Below, piece after piece: positions 9,164 to 17,345 of a stretch of 64,000 nt of DNA (position 1 is the stretch's first letter; the number at the start of each line of letters is the position of its first letter). Under the pieces are notes generated by a model that had not been told where the DNA came from, did no database searches, and saw nothing but the letters and a program-made list of their open reading frames with translations. Position numbers and translations under genes: made by a program. This DNA is from Pseudomonadota bacterium (lineage in GTDB: Bacteria; Pseudomonadota; Gammaproteobacteria; Steroidobacterales; JBCBZW01). The stretch lies in assembly GCA_039193195.1 (NCBI GenBank), contig JBCCWS010000002.1, positions 124,001 to 188,000 on the forward strand. The letters run 5' to 3'.

Positions 9164-9760
9164 ATGAACGACCAAGAATTGGACCAGGCGATTCGCGAAC
9201 TGCCGCAGCAGCTAACCCCGCCGAATGACCTGTGGCCTCAGATCGAGAAGCGGCTAACGAACCACGACGCCCGCGCAGCGCAGGAACACCGATCGGGCGC
9301 GGCGCGCGCGGCGACCCATGGCAACGGACGCCTGTGGGGCCTCGCGGCCACCGTGCTGCTGGTCGCCACTGCCAGTCTGACCACCTTCGTCGCCACCCGT
9401 GCCCACTACGCACCGCTGGACAACCAGGACGAGCTGATGGCCCGGCTAGCTCCGCCGACCGAGGCACTGACGCCCATAGAGGCCAGCGTGCTGCCGGTGG
9501 ATTACACGATGGCCCGAGGCGAGCTGATGGCGATCCTGGAGGCTAGCTTAGAGCGTCTGGATCCCGCATCACGGCGCGTGGTGGCGGGAAACTTGCTCGA
9601 GATCCGCGCCGCCCTTACCACCATCGAGCTGGCCTTGGCCGAAGATCCGGACAACGCATCCTTACAGCAGCTGCTCGTCACCACCTGCCAGCAAGAGCTG
9701 AGTTTGCTGAAGTCCGTGCAGCGGCTGGCCCAAACCGCCCAACAGGTCATCGAGATATGA
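9164..9760 (+). CDS. Probable membrane-bound anti-sigma factor
   Basis: A 198-residue protein with a short cytoplasmic N-terminus (DQAIRELPQQLTPPNDLWPQIEKRL), one membrane helix (LWGLAATVLLVATASLTTFVATR, about 53-75) and a C-terminal part with amphipathic helices (about 110-198). Position directly after the ECF sigma gene and this topology indicate an anti-sigma factor, though no zinc-binding HxxxCxxC motif is visible. The start ATG 9164 is preferred over TTG 9158 because AAGGAG at 9149-9154 is correctly spaced. Its stop overlaps the next start (ATGA at 9757). Confidence 0.78.
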   Translation: MNDQELDQAIRELPQQLTPPNDLWPQIEKRLTNHDARAAQEHRSGAARAATHGNGRLWGLAATVLLVATASLTTFVATRAHYAPLDNQDELMARLAPPTEALTPIEASVLPVDYTMARGELMAILEASLERLDPASRRVVAGNLLEIRAALTTIELALAEDPDNASLQQLLVTTCQQELSLLKSVQRLAQTAQQVIEI

Positions 9761-10680
9761 GCCAGACGCGTAACTCCCTGTCACTGGCCAAGGCGCTCCT
9801 GTGCGCCTCGCTGGCGAGCGCAGCCACGGTGCCAGCGGTCGCGGATACCACCGTGGAGCGAGAGTTTGCCCTAGCCGATGGTGGCCACCTCAAGATCATC
9901 AACGTGCAGGGCAAGATCGAGGTGCGCGCCTGGTCGCGCCAGGAGGTTCGCCTGGTAGCCGAGCTCGAGGGCGATCCCGAATCGCTCATCGTGAAACACG
10001 ACGAGGACCATGCGGAGATTCGCGTCGAGGCAGACAAACGCTGGTATGGGCGCAGCGACAGCCGTGATGCGGATCTGAGGATCGATGTCCCAGAGAACGT
10101 CCGCCTCGAGATCTCAAGCGTTAGTGCGGACGTGTCCGTAGATGGGCACCACGGAGACCAGCGCGTTCAGAGCGTTAGCGGGGACATCGACGTCGACAGC
10201 GCTAGCCGCGACGTGCAACTGGAAACGGTATCCGGTGACATCGAGTTCGACGGCAACGGTGCTGAAGGCCGCTTTTACGTGAACGCGGTTAGCGGCGATG
10301 CGGAGGTGCTAGAGGTCAACGGCGAGGTGCGCGTGAGTACGATCTCCGGCGATGCTCGCGTACGCAGCGAAGTGCTGGATGAGGCGAAGCTCGAGAGCGT
10401 ATCCGGCGAGATCACCCTGTACGGCCACCTCCGCGATCGCGCCCGCCTGCGGGCCGGGTCCGTCTCCGGCGAGGTGACCCTGCACCTGTGTAAGCGTGAG
10501 AACGTCGAATTCGACCTGGAGTCCTTCTCCGGCGACATCGTGGACCGGGTCACGCGTCAGCGCCCTAAGGAAGAGGGCTGGGGCCCCGGCTCACGACTAC
10601 GATTTCGCGAAGGGGACGGCAGCGTACGGGTTGCTGTGAACACGATGAGCGGCAGCATCGACATACGCGACTGCGACTGA
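9757..10680 (+). CDS. DUF4097 family secreted beta-repeat protein
   Basis: A 307-residue exported protein: signal peptide 1-30 (ending VPAVAD), then about nine imperfect beta repeats of 20-25 residues each centred on VSGDI or a variant (VSADV, VSGDA, ISGDA, VSGEI, VSGEV, FSGDI, MSGSI) between residues about 122 and 305. This is the DUF4097 (putative adhesin) beta-solenoid pattern. It is translationally coupled to the anti-sigma gene by ATGA overlap, so it is probably the output or sensing partner of the ECF system; in other bacteria DUF4097 proteins are recurrent neighbours of ECF/anti-sigma genes. Envelope location is inferred. Confidence 0.87.
   Translation: MSQTRNSLSLAKALLCASLASAATVPAVADTTVEREFALADGGHLKIINVQGKIEVRAWSRQEVRLVAELEGDPESLIVKHDEDHAEIRVEADKRWYGRSDSRDADLRIDVPENVRLEISSVSADVSVDGHHGDQRVQSVSGDIDVDSASRDVQLETVSGDIEFDGNGAEGRFYVNAVSGDAEVLEVNGEVRVSTISGDARVRSEVLDEAKLESVSGEITLYGHLRDRARLRAGSVSGEVTLHLCKRENVEFDLESFSGDIVDRVTRQRPKEEGWGPGSRLRFREGDGSVRVAVNTMSGSIDIRDCD
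10165..10660 (+). repeat. Intragenic tandem repeat encoding VSGDI-type strands
   Basis: Within the DUF4097 gene the unit GTTAGCGGNGANATC and close variants (GTATCCGGTGACATC, ATCTCCGGCGATGCT, GTATCCGGCGAGATC, GTCTCCGGCGAGGTG) recurs every 60-75 bases. Nucleotide divergence between copies is high while the peptide pattern is kept, so the repeat is old and maintained at protein level. Confidence 0.7.
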
Positions 10681-10719
10681 GCACCCACGCGCGTCACCGA
10701 AGCACCAGACCCCAGCCTA

Positions 10720-10748
10720 TTGCCGAACGGTGCTGCCCCCGCTAGTAT
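10720..10748 (+). promoter_or_regulatory. Probable sigma-70 promoter of rpmB-rpmG
   Basis: TTGCCG (10720-10725) and TAGTAT (10743-10748) are separated by exactly 17 bases and lie 75 bases upstream of rpmB. Both hexamers match the sigma-70 consensus at four or more positions. This gives the ribosomal protein pair its own promoter, independent of the DUF4097 gene before it. Confidence 0.6.
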
Positions 10749-10822
10749 GCGCGGTTCTCGATCTTCGGGCGAGCACTACGGTGCACCCCGCGGAACCACG
10801 ATTTCCAACAGGTAAAGACGCC

Positions 10823-11059
10823 ATGTCTAGGGTATGCATGGTCACGGGCAAGGGTCCGGCGACCGGTAACAACGTATCGCACGCCAACAACAAGACCCGC
10901 CGTCGGTTTCTGCCGAACCTTCACGACCACCGCTTCTGGGTGGAGAGCGAGAAGCGCTTCGTGAAGCTCCGCGTGTCCACGCACGGTATGCGCATTATCG
11001 ATAAGCGCGGCATCGAAGCAGTCCTCAAGGACCTGCGCGCTGCCGGCCACAAAATCTGA
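10823..11059 (+). CDS. rpmB: 50S ribosomal protein L28
   Basis: A 78-residue ribosomal protein with the L28 pattern [38 protein letters not shown] and [14 protein letters not shown]. Length equals E. coli L28 (78). The reading frame is open further upstream, but the family N-terminus begins exactly at ATG 10823. It is followed after 14 bases by rpmG, the usual pairing. Confidence 0.98.
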   Translation: MSRVCMVTGKGPATGNNVSHANNKTRRRFLPNLHDHRFWVESEKRFVKLRVSTHGMRIIDKRGIEAVLKDLRAAGHKI

Positions 11060-11073
11060 CGGAGTAGCGAGCC

Positions 11074-11241
11074 ATGGCCAACTCTGCCCGCGACAAGATC
11101 CGCCTTGTGTCCAGCGCCGGCACCGGGCACTTCTACACCACTACCAAGAACAAGCGCCTGCATCCGGAGAAGATGGAAGTGCGCAAGTTCGACCCCCGCA
11201 TCCGCCAGTACGTGACGTACAAGGAAGCGAAGATCAAATAG
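11074..11241 (+). CDS. rpmG: 50S ribosomal protein L33
   Basis: A 55-residue ribosomal protein reading [20 protein letters not shown] and ending [10 protein letters not shown], matching E. coli L33 in length and pattern ([31 protein letters not shown]). The GKCxxC-type zinc cysteines found in some L33 proteins are absent, so this is the zinc-free form. GGAG at 11061-11064 precedes ATG 11074 with 9-base spacing. It is followed by a strong terminator. Confidence 0.98.
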   Translation: MANSARDKIRLVSSAGTGHFYTTTKNKRLHPEKMEVRKFDPRIRQYVTYKEAKIK

Positions 11242-11300
11242 GGCGCCCGCCGTGCCGCCCGTTGGGCGAATGTCGAGTCCGAAACTAGTGTCCTGAGTTA

Positions 11301-11340
11301 GAAAGGCCGCTCCAGATTCCCCGGAGCGGCCTTTCTTTTT
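11301..11340 (+). terminator. Intrinsic terminator after rpmG
   Basis: A perfect 13-bp inverted repeat, GAAAGGCCGCTCC (11301-11313) and GGAGCGGCCTTTC (11323-11335), closes a 9-base loop and is followed by TTTTT. It lies 60 bases after the rpmG stop and faces the convergent desA gene, for which it may also act in reverse, though there is no good T run on that strand. Confidence 0.92.
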
Positions 11341-11392
11341 CCTAACCCTGGAAGGGATGGCTCCGCAACGCGAGGAGCCTAGCACCCTTCCC

Positions 11393-12577
11393 TTAGGCAG
11401 CCTGCATGCGGTAGCGGCGTAGCCGCGTGGAAAACTCTTCCAAGGCCCGGATACCACTAGCCTCAGCCTCAGCGCACCACTCGCGCATCATGTCGACGAG
11501 GCGCTCGTGAGGGTGCACGCCGCTCCACATCTGGCGCAGGCGCTCGCGGAACTCGTGCACCTTCTGCAGCTGCTCGCTATTCGCGAGCACGTCGCCAAGT
11601 TCGCGCCGTGAGGGATCGTCCAGCAGCTGCGGGCTGCGGATCATCAGCTTGCGCGCACGGCGCAAGAGCTGGCGCCAGCGGGCATCATCGGCTTGCTTAG
11701 CCTCCGTCGCGAGCACCGGCAGGGTCACTCGCTTGCCGTAGTCACGCAGCACGTGCATGCGATTCGTGATGATGGCGCGCATGGTCTCGAGGTCCACGAC
11801 GGGCTCGTCCATGGCAGCGATCACCGGCTTGGGAAACACCCGTCGCACCTTCGCTAGGCCGACGGCCGAGAGCATCTGGATCCAGAGCCAGCCGATATCG
11901 AACTCCCACTTGCGCACGGAGAACCGGGCGGAGCTCGGGAAGGCGTGGTGGTTGTTGTGCAGCTCCTCGCCGCCGATCCACAGGCCCCAAGGCGTGACGT
12001 TCGTGGACGCGTCCTCGCACTCGAAGTTTCGATAGCCTGTGTGATGGCCAACACCGTTGATCACGCCCGCCGCAAAGAACGGGATCATGAGCATCTGCAG
12101 GCCGAACACGGTGATCCCGGCAACCCCGAACAGCGCCAGGTCGATCAGCGCCATGCAGGTGGGCCCGGCGAAGCGCCAGCGGGAGTAGAGGTTTCGCTCG
12201 ATCCAATCGTCCGGCGTGCCGCGCGAGAACTTCGCCACGGACTCCGCGTCCTTGGCCGCGTTGCGGTATAGCTCCACGCCCTCGAATAGCACCTTCTTCA
12301 AGCCGTGAACCTGAGGGCTGTGAGGATCGTCTTCCGTCTCACAGTGCGCGTGGTGCTTGCGGTGCACCCCCACCCATTCGGCGGTGACCATGCCTGTGGA
12401 TAGCCAGAGCCAGAAGCGCATTACATGGCGGACGATCGGGTGCAGATCGACGCCTCTGTGAGCTTGATCGCGGTGCAGGTACAAGGTGACCGACGCGATC
12501 GTCATCTGCAGGAAAGTCAGCGTGAGTATCGTCACGCCCCAGAACTTGAGGTTCAGCAAGCCGTCGAGATATTCCAT
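11393..12577 (-). CDS. desA: Delta-9 acyl-lipid fatty acid desaturase, DesA type
   Basis: A 394-residue inner-membrane di-iron desaturase that introduces a cis double bond into acyl chains of membrane lipids. The three histidine boxes are HRDQAH (35-40), HRKHH (72-76) and ELHNNHH near residue 208; hydrophobic segments lie between. The opening (LLNLKFWGV...), WIERNLYSRW and the end (EWCAEAEASGIRALEEFSTRLRRY) follow Pseudomonas aeruginosa DesA (PA0286) closely as I remember it, including overall length. The C-terminal 120 residues beyond the catalytic part are soluble and charged. It is inserted between rpmG and mutM. Confidence 0.93.
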   Translation of the reverse strand: MEYLDGLLNLKFWGVTILTLTFLQMTIASVTLYLHRDQAHRGVDLHPIVRHVMRFWLWLSTGMVTAEWVGVHRKHHAHCETEDDPHSPQVHGLKKVLFEGVELYRNAAKDAESVAKFSRGTPDDWIERNLYSRWRFAGPTCMALIDLALFGVAGITVFGLQMLMIPFFAAGVINGVGHHTGYRNFECEDASTNVTPWGLWIGGEELHNNHHAFPSSARFSVRKWEFDIGWLWIQMLSAVGLAKVRRVFPKPVIAAMDEPVVDLETMRAIITNRMHVLRDYGKRVTLPVLATEAKQADDARWRQLLRRARKLMIRSPQLLDDPSRRELGDVLANSEQLQKVHEFRERLRQMWSGVHPHERLVDMMREWCAEAEASGIRALEEFSTRLRRYRMQAA

Positions 12578-12876
12578 CCAGTCCTCGGGAGAGTGTCGTC
12601 GTTACTGCACCGCAATAAGCGGTGGTGCGAGAGGCACTTTAGCGGAGCGCTACGCCAGCTGACAAATCGCGCGAGATGATCTTGTGATGACCCGGGCAAA
12701 GCAGCCAACATGCCAACGTAGGTTGATGATCGGATTCACGATATCCGCAATCACCGAAGGAGGCGGCAGCGTTCTCGAAGGCGCCCCCTTCGCCCAAGAT
12801 GCTAACGTGCCGGCCCCAGTCCCTCGACGGCCGAGATCACAAGCCGACGATTTGCGGTCTGTACGGAAGGAGACAC
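12578..12876. other. Divergent intergenic region desA / mutM
   Basis: This 299-base stretch lies between the starts of desA and mutM and should hold both promoters. A short hairpin, CACCGC-AATAA-GCGGTG (about 12608-12624), lies close to desA. I see no coding frame with family features and no RNA gene. Confidence 0.5.
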
Positions 12877-13695
12877 GTGCCTGAGTTACCCGAAGTAGAG
12901 ACCACTCGCCGTGGAATCGCCCCGCACGTGGAGGGCGGCACCCTGCAGGAGGTAGTGGTGCGCGAGTCGCGCCTACGCTGGCCCGTGCCTCCATCGCTGC
13001 CCGCCGCCAGCGCGGGCCAGCCACTAGAGGGCCTCGAGCGCCGCGCCAAATATCTCATCTTCCGCCTGCCCCGCGGCAACCTACTGCTGCACTTAGGAAT
13101 GTCCGGCAGCGTCCGGGTGATAGAGCGAGGTAAGGAGCCAGCGTTGAAGCCCCACGACCACGTGGACCTGTGCTTCGATCGGGCCACCCTACGCTTGAAC
13201 GATCCGCGGCGCTTTGGCTCACTTCTTTGGTCACCTCACCCAGTGTCCTCCCATCCATTGCTCGCCGAGCTCGGCCCCGAGCCCCTTGGAGATGCGTTCG
13301 ACGGCGACTATCTGTTTGAGCGCTCGCGCGGTCGCCGCGGAGCGGTGAAGAATTTCTTGATGGACGGCCACGTGGTCGTGGGCGTTGGCAACATCTACGC
13401 GAGCGAATCTCTATTCGAGGCAGGGATCTCACCAACACGGCCCGCAGGACGCATCTCTCGCGCCCGCTACGTGCGCCTAGCGCAGACCGTGCGCAAGGTT
13501 CTGCAACGAGCGATCGACAGCGGCGGCAGCACCCTAAGAGACTTCCTGCGCAGCGATGGCTCCCCCGGCTACTTCCAGCTCGAACTCGCCGTCTACGGCC
13601 GCGAGGGCGAACCCTGCCGCACCTGCGGCACCGAGATTCGCCAGCGCGTGATCGGGCAGCGTGCGAGCTACTACTGCCTCCAATGCCAACGTTAG
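12877..13695 (+). CDS. mutM: Formamidopyrimidine-DNA glycosylase
   Basis: A 272-residue bifunctional glycosylase/AP lyase that removes 8-oxoguanine and formamidopyrimidines. Seen: PELPEVETTRRG directly after the start (the proline becomes the catalytic N-terminal residue), LLLHLGMSGSVRV near residue 70, the GVGNIYASE H2TH region near residue 168, and a C-terminal zinc finger with CRTCGTEI and CLQC. GTG 12877 is the only start that puts Pro second; it is preceded by GGAAGGAG. The gene closes the conserved pyrE-mutM block. Confidence 0.97.
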   Translation: MPELPEVETTRRGIAPHVEGGTLQEVVVRESRLRWPVPPSLPAASAGQPLEGLERRAKYLIFRLPRGNLLLHLGMSGSVRVIERGKEPALKPHDHVDLCFDRATLRLNDPRRFGSLLWSPHPVSSHPLLAELGPEPLGDAFDGDYLFERSRGRRGAVKNFLMDGHVVVGVGNIYASESLFEAGISPTRPAGRISRARYVRLAQTVRKVLQRAIDSGGSTLRDFLRSDGSPGYFQLELAVYGREGEPCRTCGTEIRQRVIGQRASYYCLQCQR

Positions 13696-14132
13696 GCCGA
13701 GAACCACAGGATCGCGCCAACGGCCCCAACCCAAAGCAACACGATCGGCAGCAGGCGCCACTGAAAGGAACGCTTAGCTGACTTATGGCGTAGAAAACGC
13801 ATAGCCGCGAGGGCTGCCGCCACGCCGCCTGCTACGCACAGCAGCAATAGCAAGGCCTCCGGCACGCGCACCTGGCCCGCGTCGCTGGCGAGACGCTTAT
13901 CCAAGCGCCAGAATTGCCAGGTGCACAAGTTGATCGCCAGCAGCCATCCACTGAGCACCCACACGAGATACGCGCTGGGCGTTAGCGTCGGGAGTGGCCG
14001 GTAGAGATGCTGAACCGCCCAGGCGGAACCGCCAAGGAGGGCGATCAGCCAGAACCCAGCGCAGAAAGCGGCCCTAAGGTAATGGGCTTGGACAGCCGCG
14101 TGGAGTTCGGACACGCGGTTAGCGGGCTCCAC
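13692..14132 (-). CDS. DUF1294 family small membrane protein
   Basis: A 146-residue protein with four hydrophobic segments (about 20-42, 53-75, 92-112, 124-146). The DUF1294 signature is clear: FWRLDKRLASD, then VRVPEALLLLL, GGVAAALAAM and RHKSAKRSFQW. In many bacteria DUF1294 is fused behind a cold-shock domain; here the N-terminal cold-shock part is missing and a membrane segment takes its place. Function is unknown. GTG start. Its stop overlaps the mutM stop by 4 bases, tail to tail. Confidence 0.83.
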   Translation of the reverse strand: MEPANRVSELHAAVQAHYLRAAFCAGFWLIALLGGSAWAVQHLYRPLPTLTPSAYLVWVLSGWLLAINLCTWQFWRLDKRLASDAGQVRVPEALLLLLCVAGGVAAALAAMRFLRHKSAKRSFQWRLLPIVLLWVGAVGAILWFSA

Positions 14133-14141
14133 GCCCCATTT

Positions 14142-14939
14142 CTAGGCGCCCCCGCCCGTGGCGGCCTCGGCTTGCGCCATGTCTTGCTCCAAGGCATCGC
14201 CTCCCATGAACCACCGAGACGGCAACTCACCGGCCATTAAGCGATGGTGAATCGCTAGCTCTCGATCACGCACAGCGCCGAGAAACCGATCCGCTCCGTG
14301 CATGTGCCGGAAGGCGACGAAACCGCGTTCCACGAAGTCCTGCAGCTCACCGAACCCCATCATGTGCGCTGGCCCGTGAGCCAGTTTCACGGCGGTGTAG
14401 AGCATCGGGTTTGGCACCACGCGGTCGAGGGTACGTCCAAGCTGCACCACCAGCTCGATCTGGCGCTGGCGCTCTTCTACCTCGCCCACGCGTCGGTAAG
14501 CCTGCGCATAGTCCTCAGGTTGCAGGTCCGTGCCCACCGCCACGCCGAGGTGATCGCGCAACTGAACGAGCATCTTCTCATCCAGCTCCTGGCTCATCGC
14601 GTGCAGGTCCATCGCCAAGGTGATCGAGCCGATCGCCTCCTCCGACAGGACGCGCGACATCAGCGGGTAGACCCGGCGCACATCATCGTCTCGCCGACTA
14701 AAGTCACGAGCACCGTAGATATCGGAAAGAAAGAAATCAACGGCCGGTTTGTAGCGGGGTTGAGCCTCGAGATCCTCGTAGGTCATGGCCAGGCGCTTCG
14801 CCTGCCATCCCTCGAACCAGAGCATCGCCTCGTCCGGTGGATGCATGTCCACCTGACGGCCGCGCACCTCGTGACTTCTACCTAATAGTTTCGCAAGCTT
14901 TGCTAAGTGAACACCCTTACCGCCGCGAGACTCACTCAA
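14142..14939 (-). CDS. Conserved cytoplasmic protein of unknown function, coupled to fadD
   Basis: A 265-residue, mostly helical soluble protein with no signal peptide or membrane helix. Distinctive segments are FFLSDIYGARDFSRRDDDVRR near residue 70, SITLAMDLHAMSQELDEKM near residue 105 and GELQDFVERGFVAFRHMHGADRFL near residue 195. I recognise the FFLxDIYGxRDFxxRD pattern as recurrent in proteobacterial hypothetical proteins, but know no function. The TTG start at 14939 overlaps the fadD stop (TTGA), so translation is probably coupled and a role in acyl-CoA metabolism is a guess from context only. Confidence 0.72.
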   Translation of the reverse strand: MSESRGGKGVHLAKLAKLLGRSHEVRGRQVDMHPPDEAMLWFEGWQAKRLAMTYEDLEAQPRYKPAVDFFLSDIYGARDFSRRDDDVRRVYPLMSRVLSEEAIGSITLAMDLHAMSQELDEKMLVQLRDHLGVAVGTDLQPEDYAQAYRRVGEVEERQRQIELVVQLGRTLDRVVPNPMLYTAVKLAHGPAHMMGFGELQDFVERGFVAFRHMHGADRFLGAVRDRELAIHHRLMAGELPSRWFMGGDALEQDMAQAEAATGGGA

Positions 14940-16666
14940 GAGGCCTGCTCCGTGGGCGCCGCCTTCGCGGCCAGCTCCTCATCACGCAGGGTTCGACGGA
15001 GAATCTTGCCGACGTTGCTCTTCGGCAGGTCTTCGCGAAACTCCACGTGGCGCGGCACCTTGTAGTTGGTGAGGTGCTCCCGGCAGTGAGCGATCACCGC
15101 CGCCTTGTCGAGCTGCTGGCCTTCGTCGCACACCACGAACAGCTTTACCGCCTCGCTGCTCTTGGCATCGGGCACGCCGATGGCAGCAGCCTCGAGCACG
15201 GCAGGATGCCGCACGACCACGTCCTCTATCTCGTTCGGGTAGACGTTGAAGCCCGAGACTAGAATCATGTCCTTCTTGCGGTCAGTGATGAACACGTAGC
15301 CGCGCTCATCCACGTAGCCCATATCGCCCGTGCGCAGATCGCCCGCGTCCGTCATCACCTTCGCCGTGTCCTCGGCGCGCTGCCAGTAGCCCCTCATCAC
15401 CTGCGGTCCGCCAATGCAGATCTCGCCAACATCACCGCGTGGCAGTGCGTTGCCATCATCATCGCGCACGGTGACGCGGGTGGAGGAGATAGGCACGCCG
15501 ATCGATCCATTGTAGGCATCGATCGTGAGGGGGTTAATGCAGGCAGCAGGGGAGGTCTCGGTGAGACCGTAGGCCTCTACTAGCGGCTTCCCGGTGACCT
15601 CGGCCCACCGCTCCGCCACGGCCCGCTGCACCGCCATGCCCCCGCCGAGGGTGATCTTCAGGGGACCGAAGTCGAGGCTCGAAAACCCTTCTGCGTGCAG
15701 CAGACCATTAAACAGCGTGTTGACGCCGGTGATCGCCGTAAAGCGATGACGGCGCAGTTCGGCGATGAAGCCGGCCATGTCACGCGGGTCGGTGATCAGC
15801 ACGTTCTTACCGCCGATCTTGGTAAAGACCAGGCAGTTCGCCGTTAGGGAGAAGATATGGTAGAGCGGCAGCGCCGTGATCACGATGTCCGAGCCATCGC
15901 TCGTCAACGGCGAGAGCCAGGCGGACGATTGCTCGAGGTTCGACACCATATTGCCATGGCTCAGCATCGCGCCCTTGGCAACGCCCGTCGTACCCCCGGT
16001 GTACTGCAGGAACGCTAAATCGTCGTGGGTGAGAGCAACGTCCTGCAGGGTCGTGGAGGCTCCCTGCTTAAGCGCACTCGAAAGCGCAACGGCTCCCGCC
16101 AACTGCACCGGCGGAATCAGCTTTTTCACATACCTTACGACTGCATTGACTAGCGCCGATCGGGGCCAGGGCAACATATCTCCGATTTCGGTGGTGACTA
16201 CACACTTGAGATCCGGCAGGTCGCCCTGCACGCCGGCGAGCGTTCTGGCGAAGTTCTTCAGGATGACGATGGCGGATGCGCCCGAATCGGACAGCTGGTG
16301 CTTTAGCTCGCGCGGGGTGTACATTGGGTTGACGTTTACCACCGTCATACCAGCGCGCAAGATCCCGTAGGCCACCACCGGGTATTGCAGGAGGTTGGGC
16401 AGCATCACGGCCACCCGATCGCCCTTGCTCAGACCCGCGCCCTGCTGGAGCCACGCGCCGAAAGCTGCGCTCGCTCGATCCAGTTCACGGTATGTGAGCT
16501 CGTAGCCCATATTGCTAAAGGCGGGCTTATCCGCGTAGCGCTTACAGCTCTCTTCGATCACCGCTTTGACAGAAGCGTAGCGCTGCGGCTCGATGTCTGC
16601 GGGGACGCCTGCGGGATATTCCCGAAGCCAGATTCGCTCGTCCTGGGGCGATTCAGCGCTCGACAT
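14936..16666 (-). CDS. fadD: Long-chain fatty acid-CoA ligase
   Basis: A 576-residue AMP-forming acyl-CoA synthetase that activates fatty acids with ATP and CoA at the inner membrane. Seen: the P-loop YTGGTTGVAKGA near residue 212, ALPLYHIFSLT near residue 267, EAYGLTETSPAA near residue 358, the LRTGDMGYVDERGYVFITDRKKDMI hinge region near residue 446, and the PKSNVGKILRR catalytic lysine near the C-terminus. The frame is open 73 codons further upstream, but homology begins at MSSAESPQDERIW, so ATG 16666 is chosen (E. coli FadD is 561 residues). Divergent from the Nudix gene. Confidence 0.94.
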   Translation of the reverse strand: MSSAESPQDERIWLREYPAGVPADIEPQRYASVKAVIEESCKRYADKPAFSNMGYELTYRELDRASAAFGAWLQQGAGLSKGDRVAVMLPNLLQYPVVAYGILRAGMTVVNVNPMYTPRELKHQLSDSGASAIVILKNFARTLAGVQGDLPDLKCVVTTEIGDMLPWPRSALVNAVVRYVKKLIPPVQLAGAVALSSALKQGASTTLQDVALTHDDLAFLQYTGGTTGVAKGAMLSHGNMVSNLEQSSAWLSPLTSDGSDIVITALPLYHIFSLTANCLVFTKIGGKNVLITDPRDMAGFIAELRRHRFTAITGVNTLFNGLLHAEGFSSLDFGPLKITLGGGMAVQRAVAERWAEVTGKPLVEAYGLTETSPAACINPLTIDAYNGSIGVPISSTRVTVRDDDGNALPRGDVGEICIGGPQVMRGYWQRAEDTAKVMTDAGDLRTGDMGYVDERGYVFITDRKKDMILVSGFNVYPNEIEDVVVRHPAVLEAAAIGVPDAKSSEAVKLFVVCDEGQQLDKAAVIAHCREHLTNYKVPRHVEFREDLPKSNVGKILRRTLRDEELAAKAAPTEQAS

Positions 16667-16883
16667 GGGTAGGGCACTCCGAAGTGGGCTGGCGCGGGCG
16701 GAAAGGCGGCGGGGCGAGGCCATCGCGGCCCACCGCGTGTCAACTGTGTAGAACCTCCTAGTCTCGCCCAAGGCAGCATATGGCTTCAAACCGCGCGCTT
16801 GTCGACAGCAACCTGGCGCGGACGGTTCTCCGGCTGTCGGGTAGCCCACAGTCGTCGCTGCTAAGGCCTGAGATACTGCTCCC

Positions 16884-17345
16884 ATGGGAGGTCGAAAGAT
16901 CAGAGCGTTCTCCGCTGGCGTCGTGCCCGTGCGGCTCTCACCCGAGGGGCCTCGGGTGCTCTTACTGCGTGCCTATCGCCACTGGGACTTTCCAAAGGGC
17001 GGGGTGGAGGCCGGTGAGAGCCCACTGGACGCCGCGACGCGCGAGGTGGAGGAGGAGACCGGCATCACGGACCTGGAGTTCGTGTGGGGTCACGAGTTCA
17101 TCGACACGGGCCCCTACGGCCCCGGCAAGGTCTCCCGCTACTACGCAGCCCTCACTCAGGAACAGCACGTTGTGCTGGGGATCAACCCGCAGCTCGGCCG
17201 CCCGGAACACCACGAGTTTCGATGGTTTTCCCTGGACGGCGCAGCCGAGCGCCTCACCCCCCGCGTGCTCTGCGTGCTGCAGTGGACGGAGCGCTTTCTC
17301 AGCGACTCGCCGTTGAGCCCGCCTCGCTCAGCAGAGTCGACATAA
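16884..17345 (+). CDS. Nudix hydrolase, Ap4A-hydrolase-like
   Basis: A 153-residue single-domain Nudix enzyme. The Nudix box is complete: GGVEAGESPLDAATREVEEETGI at about residues 38-60 (GX5EX7REUXEEXGU). HWDFPKGGVE just before it and the WGHEFIDTGPYGPGKVSRYY segment resemble small bis(5'-nucleosyl)-tetraphosphatases or MutT-like NTP pyrophosphohydrolases; the substrate cannot be set from sequence alone. The last 47 bases overlap the convergent TlpA-like gene. Confidence 0.88.
   Translation: MGGRKIRAFSAGVVPVRLSPEGPRVLLLRAYRHWDFPKGGVEAGESPLDAATREVEEETGITDLEFVWGHEFIDTGPYGPGKVSRYYAALTQEQHVVLGINPQLGRPEHHEFRWFSLDGAAERLTPRVLCVLQWTERFLSDSPLSPPRSAEST

Noticed and set aside
11393-12577. Remnant of a mobile element in desA
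   Set aside because: The gene is intact, has the normal DesA length, and no terminal inverted repeats or target duplications are visible; only the C-terminal similarity is reported as a finding.
12650-13024. A 124-codon minus-strand frame across the desA-mutM gap
   Set aside because: It runs antisense into mutM, is Arg/Ala/Pro-rich and has no recognisable feature.
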